Part shown: positions 15,675 through 23,210 of the stretch, one piece after another
How positions within the stretch are numbered: the stretch's first letter is position 1
Layout of the letters: each line of letters begins with the position of its first letter
Source: Brevibacillus brevis
Lineage (GTDB): Bacteria > Bacillota > Bacilli > Brevibacillales > Brevibacillaceae
Assembly (NCBI RefSeq): GCF_022026395.1
Contig: NZ_CP041767.1
Location: forward strand, 2,884,501-2,948,500
Direction: 5' to 3'
Length of the DNA: 64,000 bases
Program-made: the position numbers and the translations under genes
The notes under the pieces: generated by a model
The model's database searches: none
What the model saw: the letters and a program-made list of their open reading frames with translations, nothing else
What the model was told of the DNA's origin: nothing

Positions 15675-15723
15675 TAACACCCTTTGGTTATACTTTAAGA
15701 TAATATAACACCTTTTGGTTATA
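15675..15723. promoter_or_regulatory. Two direct operator repeats of the SRPBCC-ArsR operon
   Basis: Two 18-bp copies, TAACACCCTTTGGTTATA (15675-15692) and TAACACCTTTTGGTTATA (15706-15723), differ by one base. They start 31 bp apart, about three helical turns. Each carries TAAC...GTTA dyad ends. They lie 32-80 bp upstream of the GTG start, where ArsR binding would block the promoter. Confidence 0.7.
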
Positions 15724-15891
15724 TGTAAATGGTATTTTTCCTCCCATTCACGAATTATATTCGGCTGGGAGTGCGCTAAAAATGTACGAATGTGCTCGAA
15801 ACTCGCAAGAAAAGGGTATAATAAATTGGCAAAATGTATCATGTGTACGTTACGTCCATGTAAATAACGCCAATCGATAAAAGGAGATCCA

Positions 15892-17367
15892 ATGACAGAC
15901 AAAAAAGCAACAATCGAACCGGGATGGAATTTTGATAACAGCTATACAACGCTGCCAAAATCGTTTTTTTCCAGGCTCAATCCACCTCCTGTACGATCAC
16001 CGAAGCTAGCCATTCTCAATGAACGTTTGGCAAAAACGCTTGGGCTGAATGTCGAAGCTCTGCAAAGCGAAGAAGTCATAGCCATGCTTGCGGGAAACAA
16101 AACCCCAGAAGGCGCAATGCCTCTTGCCCAAGCATATGCGGGACACCAATTCGGTCATTTTACCATGCTAGGCGATGGCAGGGCTCTTCTTCTTGGTGAA
16201 CAAATTACACCCTCCGGCGAGCGCTTTGATATCCAACTGAAAGGTTCAGGCAGAACACCTTATTCACGCGGCGGTGACGGTAGAGCAGCCCTTGGCCCGA
16301 TGCTGCGCGAATACATCATTAGCGAGGCCATGCATGGATTCGGAATTCCTACTACGCGGAGCCTTGCAGTAGTGACAACGGGCGAGTCTGTCTATCGCGA
16401 AACCGAGCTGCCTGGTGCTATTTTGACGCGTGTCGCTGCCAGTCATATCCGAGTAGGGACGTTCCAATTCGCGGCAAGATGGTGCTCCATAGAAGATCTC
16501 CGTGCGTTGGCTGATTACACGTTGCAAAGACATTTTCCAAAGATCGCAGCAGAAGAAAACCGCTACCTCCTCTTACTGAAGGAAGTCATCCAGCGTCAGG
16601 CTGCGCTGATTTCCAAGTGGCAACTCGCAGGATTTATTCACGGAGTCATGAACACCGACAACATGGCAATCAGCGGCGAAACGATTGATTACGGTCCTTG
16701 CGCTTTTATGGACACATATGACCCTGCAACTGTATTTAGCTCCATTGACGTTCAGGGTCGGTATGCTTACGGAAATCAGCCGTACATTGCTGTGTGGAAT
16801 CTTTCTCGTTTTGCGGAAAGCTTATTGCCGTTGTTGCATGAAAATGAAGCGCAGGCTGTAAAAGTGGCCGAAGATGCACTTGCCGAATTTAGCAAACTGT
16901 ATCACAGCCATTGGCTCACAGGAATGCGGGCAAAACTCGGATTGTTCAACGAAGAGGAGCAAGACGAAGCGTTGATCGAAGGTCTGCTCAACATGATGAA
17001 GGACCACCATGCTGACTATACGAATACATTCCGTGCTTTCACGCTTAATCAACCAGAAGAAACTGCAATGTTTGGCACGAGCGAATTCACGGAATGGCAC
17101 GAGCAGTGGAAAGCACGACTAACAAGACAGCCAGAGGACACCGCTGCGGTACAACAGGTAATGAAAAAGAGCAACCCGGCAATCATCCCACGGAACCATC
17201 GTGTAGAAGAAGCATTGGAAGCAGCGTGGAAAGAGGGCGATTACACGGTGATGGAACGACTCCTGGAAGTTCTTTCTAATCCATATGCGTACACGCCTGA
17301 ACAGGTAGAATACACGACTTTACCAGCGGAATCGGCATGTCCTTACCAAACGTTTTGTGGTACATGA
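15892..17367 (+). CDS. selO: SelO/YdiU family protein adenylyltransferase
   Basis: This 491-aa pseudokinase-fold enzyme transfers AMP from ATP to Ser/Thr/Tyr of proteins. The N-terminus [15 protein letters not shown] and segments [40 protein letters not shown] and DYGPCAFMD are the family's conserved nucleotide and metal sites; the last two hold the catalytic Asn/Asp. It ends with FCGT, where Cys takes the place of the selenocysteine found near the end of some eukaryotic homologues. AAGGAG lies 5 nt before the ATG. In other bacteria SelO links to oxidative stress. It is followed after 107 bp by a hypothetical gene. Confidence 0.92.
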   Translation: MTDKKATIEPGWNFDNSYTTLPKSFFSRLNPPPVRSPKLAILNERLAKTLGLNVEALQSEEVIAMLAGNKTPEGAMPLAQAYAGHQFGHFTMLGDGRALLLGEQITPSGERFDIQLKGSGRTPYSRGGDGRAALGPMLREYIISEAMHGFGIPTTRSLAVVTTGESVYRETELPGAILTRVAASHIRVGTFQFAARWCSIEDLRALADYTLQRHFPKIAAEENRYLLLLKEVIQRQAALISKWQLAGFIHGVMNTDNMAISGETIDYGPCAFMDTYDPATVFSSIDVQGRYAYGNQPYIAVWNLSRFAESLLPLLHENEAQAVKVAEDALAEFSKLYHSHWLTGMRAKLGLFNEEEQDEALIEGLLNMMKDHHADYTNTFRAFTLNQPEETAMFGTSEFTEWHEQWKARLTRQPEDTAAVQQVMKKSNPAIIPRNHRVEEALEAAWKEGDYTVMERLLEVLSNPYAYTPEQVEYTTLPAESACPYQTFCGT

Positions 17368-17474
17368 TAGCATGCAATCAGAGTGCAACGATCTTTCACA
17401 TGTTGGACTCTTTTTTCATACGTCTGATTCGCGCTAAAATATGGAAAGCCGAAGAAAAAAGGAGCAATTGCTTT

Positions 17475-18293
17475 ATGGATAAAAAAGCAAAGCAAATCTT
17501 GATGAAAACATTTTGGAGCAGCAACGGGTGGAAGAGTCGCCCATACGATTTTTCGGGAGCAGATTTTGAATACGCCAAAAGCAAAGGTCTCATGTTTGAT
17601 CTGCAGACAATTAGTCACGAAGAGTGTATAGACAAAATCATTACTCTGCATAAAAAAGTGACGAAAGAACAAGCCGCCGCTGCATTTTTGCACAGTCTCT
17701 CGACGCGAAAGGTGTACCTGCGCAGCGCCTTGTCTAGCTGGGCTTTGACAGAGTCTTTAAAAGCCCATGACTTCGAAAGTAACGTCGGCAAGTATACAAA
17801 TCCAGAAAACGGCACCTATTTCGCCATGTACGGAGACTGCCATAAGTGCGACCGTTATTATATCGCTGGACGAGAGTTATATACCGAAGAAGATTTGAAC
17901 GTTTTGAATTTTGAAAGAATCAAGTGGGGAGGTATCCGCCTAAACTATCTACCGTACCTCATGCTTGATTTGGAGCTGTTAAGCAAGGAAGAAAATCTTT
18001 CAGTACAGGAAGAAGATGTAGCAATTCTCCGTCAGGTGCTAGCCATCATTGCCAGCAGTGAACCAACCGATGCCGCCCGTCAATTGGAGAAGCGCCTCCA
18101 TGGTGTCTTCCCATCTAGCAAAAACGAACGGGATGTCTTCATGGAAATTCTTGCATCCGCCGGGATCTTGGCGCCAAGCAAGGACAGACCAGGGCGTGGC
18201 GGGAAGAACGACTTTTTTGCCGTAGTAAATTGGCGCGGCGAAGATAGCTATTCCGAGCAAGCTATCCAGAACTTCTTTGGCCCATGGCTGTAA
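17475..18293 (+). CDS. Conserved-looking hypothetical protein
   Basis: This 272-aa soluble protein is not recognised. It has a basic N-terminus (MDKKAKQILMKTFW), a CxxC in YGDCHKCDRYY that might bind metal, a helical middle (DLELLSKEENLSVQEEDVAILRQVL), and a C-terminal GRGGKNDFFAVVNWRGEDSYSEQAI. AAAGGAG lies 10 nt before the ATG at 17475. The open frame extends upstream to 17337, overlapping selO, but no ribosome binding site supports that. It lies 110 bp before the predicted RNA repair genes. A functional link to them is only positional. Confidence 0.7.
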   Translation: MDKKAKQILMKTFWSSNGWKSRPYDFSGADFEYAKSKGLMFDLQTISHEECIDKIITLHKKVTKEQAAAAFLHSLSTRKVYLRSALSSWALTESLKAHDFESNVGKYTNPENGTYFAMYGDCHKCDRYYIAGRELYTEEDLNVLNFERIKWGGIRLNYLPYLMLDLELLSKEENLSVQEEDVAILRQVLAIIASSEPTDAARQLEKRLHGVFPSSKNERDVFMEILASAGILAPSKDRPGRGGKNDFFAVVNWRGEDSYSEQAIQNFFGPWL

Positions 18294-18403
18294 AGAACGG
18301 AAAATCTAGGAACAAAGAAGGGTGCCATCTATACGCGAAGTGTGTATAATATTGGAAAAGCATGTCGAAAAGTTTGTTTTTATTGAAAGGAGGTGAGATA
18401 TAA

Positions 18404-19366
18404 GTGAAAAAGAAATTAATCGTCCTGTCAGGCATTGCGGGCAGTGGCAAAAGCAAGTGGGCACAAGAAATTGCCAAAAAGGAACGGGCAACAATCGTGT
18501 CTACGGATGAAATTCGTCAGAACTTATTTGGTGACGAGCGAAAACAAAAAAGATCAGCACAAGTATTTTTTGAGGTCTATTCGAAAATCGCAACGGAGCT
18601 GGCGAATGGAAAGAATGTCATTTTAGATGCAACCAATATTGACAGAGAGAAAAGAATGAAGGTCCTTGCCAAATTTCCCGATGTCCAGAAGGAATGCTAT
18701 TACGTCGATGTTCCCTATACCGTTTGCCTAGAGCGCAATCGATCCCGAAAGAGAACCGTAGACGAATACATCCTGGCGAAGATGCGGAAGAACTTCCATT
18801 TTCCCATTAAGAATGAGGGCTGGGATCACATTCATCTCTTGCACGAGCCAGTTCCTTATTCCATTGAAAAAGAAGAATTCGTTCAATTGCTTCAAAAAGA
18901 ACCCTCCTATGAAGAGCTGTTTGAAAGGTTGAATGCCATTCCCATCTTCAAAGAGATGTATCAATTTAATCAGGAAAACCCTTATCATCAGTACCCTTTG
19001 TGCAAGCATACCTATCATGTTTTCGATTATGTAAACGCCTTTTACACGGAAGAAGACAAATTTCTCATGCAAGTGGTCGCCTTATTTCACGATACAGGAA
19101 AACCATTTTGCAAAACCTACAAGCCGATGAAAGGCCATTACTCCTACTTCGGACATGAGCATGTTTCTGCGCAAATTGCTTGTCATTTCTTAAAAGAATT
19201 AGGATTCGAAGATGATTTTATTTTCGAAGCCGTCAACCTGATTCAAATGCACATGAAGATTAACTATGGAACTCAGCAAGATATTTCCGAGATTTATCAT
19301 TTGTTGGGCGAAGAGTACCTGTGGAAGCTGTACTTCTTCAAGGAAGGAGATGCCTATGCCAAATAA
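18404..19366 (+). CDS. Fused P-loop polynucleotide kinase-like and HD domain protein
   Basis: This 320-aa two-domain protein is likely an RNA end-healing enzyme. Residues 1-150 form a P-loop kinase with Walker A GIAGSGKS (10-17), VSTDEIRQNLFGD and NVILDATNIDREKR, as in the polynucleotide kinase group. Residues about 190-310 form an HD domain with His in KHTYHVFDYV, the HD pair in LFHDTGK (His229-Asp230) and His in FGHEHVSAQI. Known HD-Pnk enzymes combine a 5'-OH kinase with an HD 2',3'-phosphoesterase; here the order is kinase then HD. The start is GTG behind AAAGGAGGTGA. The RNA ligase gene begins 14 bp after the stop, suggesting a healing-and-sealing operon. Confidence 0.85.
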   Translation: MKKKLIVLSGIAGSGKSKWAQEIAKKERATIVSTDEIRQNLFGDERKQKRSAQVFFEVYSKIATELANGKNVILDATNIDREKRMKVLAKFPDVQKECYYVDVPYTVCLERNRSRKRTVDEYILAKMRKNFHFPIKNEGWDHIHLLHEPVPYSIEKEEFVQLLQKEPSYEELFERLNAIPIFKEMYQFNQENPYHQYPLCKHTYHVFDYVNAFYTEEDKFLMQVVALFHDTGKPFCKTYKPMKGHYSYFGHEHVSAQIACHFLKELGFEDDFIFEAVNLIQMHMKINYGTQQDISEIYHLLGEEYLWKLYFFKEGDAYAK

Positions 19367-19380
19367 GGAGGTGAATAACG

Positions 19381-20019
19381 TTGTTGAAAAAATATCCGAG
19401 AACCTTTCATCTACCCTGGTCAAGAAGTAGAACCGACGACGATAAAATCTTGCGATCAGTGTGTCACTTCGAGGGGAAACAAGTAGTCGTAACAGAAAAG
19501 CTGGATGGAGAAAATACCACGCTGTACCGAAATCATATCCATGCAAGGTCACTCGATAGCAAAGATCACGCATCTAGACATTGGGTAAAGATGCTTCACG
19601 GGACGATTTCGTTTCATATCCCGGAAGGCTGGAGAATTTGCGGGGAAAACGTATATGCGCTGCACTCCATCTACTACGAATACCTAACGAGCTATTTCTA
19701 CGTGTTCTCGATCTGGAATGAAAACAATGAATGCTTGTCGTGGGATGAAACGGTAGAATGGGCCGAACTACTGGGCTTAGAAACAGCACCTGTCTTATAC
19801 AGAGGGATTTGGAAGGAAGAGACCGTAAAAAGTTGCTACACCAAACAATCTGCCTTCGGCGGAGAACAAGAGGGGTACGTGGTACGGGTAACGGAGAGGT
19901 TTCCGTACGAAGATTTTAAACAATCTGCCGCCAAGTTTGTGCGCAAAAATCATGTGCAAACCGACCAGCACTGGTTATCGAAGCCAGTCGTTCCAAATGG
20001 GCTAGCACAAACATATTAA
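19381..20019 (+). CDS. RNA ligase family protein
   Basis: This 212-aa nucleotidyltransferase-fold ligase joins RNA ends through an enzyme-AMP intermediate. Motif I is TEKLDGEN, with Lys40 as the predicted adenylated residue. Motif III-like GENVYALHS, motif IV EGYVVRV and motif V AAKFVRKNH follow in order. It is short and has no clear C-terminal accessory domain, so specificity may depend on its partner. AAGGAGGTGA lies 6 nt before tandem TTG codons (19381 and 19384), either of which could start it. It directly follows the kinase-HD gene. The pair could repair tRNA cut by stress or phage-triggered nucleases. Confidence 0.85.
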   Translation: MLKKYPRTFHLPWSRSRTDDDKILRSVCHFEGKQVVVTEKLDGENTTLYRNHIHARSLDSKDHASRHWVKMLHGTISFHIPEGWRICGENVYALHSIYYEYLTSYFYVFSIWNENNECLSWDETVEWAELLGLETAPVLYRGIWKEETVKSCYTKQSAFGGEQEGYVVRVTERFPYEDFKQSAAKFVRKNHVQTDQHWLSKPVVPNGLAQTY

Positions 20020-20142
20020 AGACTTTGATATTGAAGGGAATGAGAACGATGTAATTTGCTAAGTAGTATTGACCGTCTAATAGAGTATCCAAATTTCATT
20101 TTGGCTATTGTTAAGACAGTCATTACATAGGAGGCGTGAGAA

Positions 20143-21228
20143 ATGAACGAAGAGATGAACGAAGAATTGAATGAAGAAATGATGTCAGCTGGCTGGGATG
20201 CCATTGATCAGGAGATGCGAAAGATTTATGGAGAGCAGGAGCCTAAACATTACGGCACGCTTATCTCGTATGCACTGGGTGGTCCCGATCCATTAGATGG
20301 AATTAGCGCCTACAAAGCGGACGAGCCTTACCCGCATTGGCATTTTGTGACTTATGGGTTTACTGAACTGTATGAAAAAGAGTCCGAGAATGAAGAGGAA
20401 AGCGGTTTTGGCTTTGAATTGACGTTTCGATTGGCTCGTAAAGACGACGAGGAGGAACCGCCTGCCTGGGCGCTGAATTTGCTTCAAAATATGGGGCGTT
20501 ACGTATTCAACACGGGCAATGTTTTTCAAGCAGGTGATCATTTGGATGCAAACGGTCCGATATGCTTGGGTGCCGATACCCAACTGACTGCGCTCGCTTT
20601 TGTCACAGACCCACAGCTTGCCGAAATCGATACGCCGAATGGGCGGGTGCAATTTTTGCAAATGGTAGGAATCACTGGTGATGAACTCGATGCAATGATG
20701 GCTTGGAATACACGTGGTGTGCTTCAATCTGGCTTGCCGTATATGCCTTCCTACATAACCGATCTCGAGCGTGATTCTCTCCTTTGCAACTCTACAGTTT
20801 CTGATGCTGTTCAAAAAGGAATGGAACAAGAAGGCTCCAACACTGCCTATTTGTTTGTCAGCCAGCTTGGCTGGGAGCCAGGGAAAAAAGGCTTCTTGAA
20901 AAAAGCACCTTCGACCCTGAGCTTGGGAGCTAAGCAAGCGGAAGTCATCGGAAAAATTCTCCGCGGACGTATGCGAAAAGGAGAAAGCCTGAGCCTGCTG
21001 GGACCTGATGTCCGCGTTGTCTTTGAGGCAGGAGCCAATCCTGAATGTATTCCAGGAGAGGACGTTATTCGCTTTGTTCTCGATGATGCGACAACGATTG
21101 CGCTTACCAAGCAGTTGCTTCCAAAGGAAAGCAGCTTTGAGATTCCTTCCCTGAAAGGAATTGCCATCAACATTGTGAAAACCAATATTACCGATAGCGA
21201 GGGCAATGTCGTCAAGGTCATCGGTTAA
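20143..21228 (+). CDS. Suppressor-of-fused (SUFU) domain protein
   Basis: This 361-aa protein has the bacterial SUFU domain in its first 200 residues: HYGTLISYALGGPDPLDGI, HWHFVTYGFTELYEKE, LNLLQNMGRYVFNTGNVF and DHLDANGPI. A C-terminal region of about 140 residues follows (LRGRMRKGESLSLLGPD ... IALTKQLLPKE). The N-terminus is a short acidic repeat (MNEEMNEELNEEM). AGGAGG lies upstream. Bacterial SUFU proteins often act as immunity or interaction modules in toxin systems; no adjacent toxin gene is recognised here. It is 40 bp before a probable DUF6138 gene and likely co-transcribed with it. Confidence 0.85.
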   Translation: MNEEMNEELNEEMMSAGWDAIDQEMRKIYGEQEPKHYGTLISYALGGPDPLDGISAYKADEPYPHWHFVTYGFTELYEKESENEEESGFGFELTFRLARKDDEEEPPAWALNLLQNMGRYVFNTGNVFQAGDHLDANGPICLGADTQLTALAFVTDPQLAEIDTPNGRVQFLQMVGITGDELDAMMAWNTRGVLQSGLPYMPSYITDLERDSLLCNSTVSDAVQKGMEQEGSNTAYLFVSQLGWEPGKKGFLKKAPSTLSLGAKQAEVIGKILRGRMRKGESLSLLGPDVRVVFEAGANPECIPGEDVIRFVLDDATTIALTKQLLPKESSFEIPSLKGIAINIVKTNITDSEGNVVKVIG

Positions 21229-21268
21229 AGGCGACAGCGCTGTTTTTTGCGAGGAGGAGAGTCAGTCA

Positions 21269-22933
21269 ATGCATGAGGCAGCAGAAGCATTTCTAAACGA
21301 AGTATGGACTTCTATCCAAGAAATTTACCAAAAAGAGAACCAGCGGATCAAAGAGATCAAAGACTGGAGTCTACTGCAGGCGGGGGTCAAAGACTACCTG
21401 AGAGTGGCGTGGAGAAAAGGAAAACTCAATTGGGCCAATGGCAAAATCCACGTGGATGTCCACGAACCTTTCAGTTGGAGTGACGACTCGTACAAATACG
21501 ATGCTGGCTCTTATATCGAGGAGCTTACAGAGGAAATGCTCATGAATGAGTTTTTCCCCGCACTGTGTGATCGAATGGAATCCCTGTTCCATTCCACCGA
21601 TTATGATTCTCACTTTTTTAATTACCGCTTCGAGCTTGTTTTCGAATTTGAGTGGAAACAATCGGTGCAATGCCATGCTCGCCATTTCATAAACGAGCGA
21701 AAACGCGAGAGTCTAAAACAAGTACTGGATCAATTTATCGAAACAAAAATTAAAGCGGAGCTTCCTGTACGTCCGAAAGAAAGAGACGATTTCTTCTTCG
21801 CTCATTGCCTCGTCAATCCCGATTTGATGGAACAAAAGCAGGAGCTTGTCGAACCACTCATCCAGCGTCTTAGCGAAAAGCTGCGCTCCAACAAAGAACG
21901 CAGTGATTCGTGGACATACCACTCTACTTTGGCTTTAAAAGGCTGGGCGGATGAGCGTTTTTTAGTCAAATTTTTTGATCGTACCGGGCATTATGGATTG
22001 GATTGGGTTTTGAAACCCGAGCAGGAGCGTCAGGAACCAAAAACAGAGGAGCTGGACTTTTTCCTGTACGTCGCTCTCGCAATAGGTAACAAGGAGCCGG
22101 ATACCCGCAAGAAGTACCTGGACCTCGCTGTTCAGCTTGGCTCCAAGCGAGCTGTGGACTATGTAAAACGGGGCAGTGGTCGCTTTGAAAACGAGTATAA
22201 AAGCAGCCTGATTCAAGCAATGGCCAATGACGTTTTACAAGCGATCGACATCCGTATCGTATCGGAGGAAGAAGCTGCCTACGGTGAAGCCATTGATTTT
22301 ATCAACGGCCTTTTGCGTGAAGGCTTTCCCAAAGGGTACAAGCTCAAGCTGAAGAGCAGCGAAAAGAATTACTTCCCAGTAAAAAAGCTGGCGAAGTCAG
22401 GTCTCCATCAGTTTTTTGCCAATGCGTCCCGTTATCCTTCGTTATATCCGAAAATCGCAGAATATGCCGAGCTTGCGATGGAGGAGTTCGCGTGGTACGG
22501 GGATGTAGAGCCAAGCGAGAAATCCGTCATGCCTGGTACCTATGCGGTATTGGCTCTCGGCTTGTCTAGCAGCGATTATTTTCCACTCTTTCGTCGCTAT
22601 ATGGAGATGGTCGACACGGAGCATCAGTCTGCTCAGGACGATTTTGCTTTAGCTTTTATGGAGGCGCATGGTGTAACCGTAGAGAATATCCCCGTACTCG
22701 TCTCTCTGGTGCTTGGCAGTAGTGATTCGGCGAAGCCTTTGAAAAATGTCACCATCGATCGTGCAGAGCTGGTGGATGCGCTTATAGAGGAGCTTGCAGC
22801 GCTGGAAGATTACAAGCGGGAAACCGTTATTTATCGTCTTTTCGGTGGGAATAAGAAGCTCGCACAGGCGGTAAAAAAGGAATCTTCCCCCATCAAGGAC
22901 AAGCTCGGACAATTGCTAGCCTTGGTCGAATAG
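21269..22933 (+). CDS. Large helical protein, probable DUF6138 family
   Basis: This 554-aa soluble, charged, mostly helical protein lacks catalytic motifs I can name. The segments FFFAHCLVNPDLMEQKQEL, LALKGWADERFLVKFFD, KKYLDLAVQLGSKRAVDYV and GTYAVLALGLSSSDYF suggest helical repeats, and the layout resembles the DUF6138 family. GAGGAGGAGAG lies before the ATG at 21269, preferred over an in-frame upstream start at 21206 that would overlap the SUFU gene. Its position 40 bp after the SUFU gene suggests they act together. No function is proposed. Confidence 0.7.
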   Translation: MHEAAEAFLNEVWTSIQEIYQKENQRIKEIKDWSLLQAGVKDYLRVAWRKGKLNWANGKIHVDVHEPFSWSDDSYKYDAGSYIEELTEEMLMNEFFPALCDRMESLFHSTDYDSHFFNYRFELVFEFEWKQSVQCHARHFINERKRESLKQVLDQFIETKIKAELPVRPKERDDFFFAHCLVNPDLMEQKQELVEPLIQRLSEKLRSNKERSDSWTYHSTLALKGWADERFLVKFFDRTGHYGLDWVLKPEQERQEPKTEELDFFLYVALAIGNKEPDTRKKYLDLAVQLGSKRAVDYVKRGSGRFENEYKSSLIQAMANDVLQAIDIRIVSEEEAAYGEAIDFINGLLREGFPKGYKLKLKSSEKNYFPVKKLAKSGLHQFFANASRYPSLYPKIAEYAELAMEEFAWYGDVEPSEKSVMPGTYAVLALGLSSSDYFPLFRRYMEMVDTEHQSAQDDFALAFMEAHGVTVENIPVLVSLVLGSSDSAKPLKNVTIDRAELVDALIEELAALEDYKRETVIYRLFGGNKKLAQAVKKESSPIKDKLGQLLALVE

Positions 22934-22938
22934 CTACA

Positions 22939-22968
22939 TTGACAATATTTAGAAGGCCATGCTATATT
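22939..22968 (+). promoter_or_regulatory. Sigma-A promoter of the second ABC-F gene
   Basis: TTGACA (22939-22944), 18-nt spacer, TATATT (22963-22968), directly after the DUF6138-like stop. The predicted leader is about 235 nt. Confidence 0.75.
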
Positions 22969-23001
22969 GAAGTCAACTTCATGGAACGGAGGGTGAATCA
23001 T

Positions 23002-23085
23002 TTGCGCAATTGTTTATTTATTGGAAAAGCCAATCCCATAATAAATAAACAAGAAGCCAAATTCACCCGCAAATGTATAGCTTGA
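23002..23085 (+). CDS. 27-aa leader peptide of the second ABC-F gene
   Basis: A TTG start lies 5 nt after GGAGGGTGA, followed by 26 further codons and TGA. The peptide begins RNCLFIGKANPII after the initiator and ends FTRKCIA. Its coding sequence contains the 13-bp stem and one arm of each crossing pairing, so ribosome movement would reshape the leader. It is inferred from layout; no homology is claimed. Confidence 0.55.
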   Translation: MRNCLFIGKANPIINKQEAKFTRKCIA

Positions 23086-23132
23086 ATTCCTGTATGATCT
23101 ATTTTTCATATAGCGATTTCTATTAGGAGAGC

Positions 23133-23169
23133 AAGATGCTTCTGTTTATTGGACAGGAGCATCTTTTTT
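23133..23169 (+). terminator. Regulated terminator in the second ABC-F leader
   Basis: Stem AAGATGCTTCTGT / ACAGGAGCATCTT (23133-23145, 23153-23165, one G-U pair) with a T-run, ending about 40 nt before the gene. Confidence 0.85.
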
Positions 23170-23210
23170 GTTGTCAAAAAAAGGGGGTGATACAGATGAA
23201 CAAGGAGTAA

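Larger units (their letters stand above)
22988..23169 (+). promoter_or_regulatory. Transcription attenuator of the second ABC-F gene
   Basis: GGAGGGTGA (22988-22996) precedes a 27-codon leader ORF. Three perfect pairings are visible. GGGTGAAT (22991-22998) with ATTCACCC (23061-23068) would hide the leader's ribosome binding site. CATTTGCG (22999-23006) with CGCAAATG (23068-23075) crosses the first, so the two form a pseudoknot or compete. TTGTTTATTTATT with AATAAATAAACAA (23010-23022, 23040-23052) forms a 13-bp stem inside the leader ORF. The terminator at 23133-23169 follows; TCCTGT (23088-23093) can pair with its ACAGGA (23153-23158) as an antiterminator. Confidence 0.7.
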
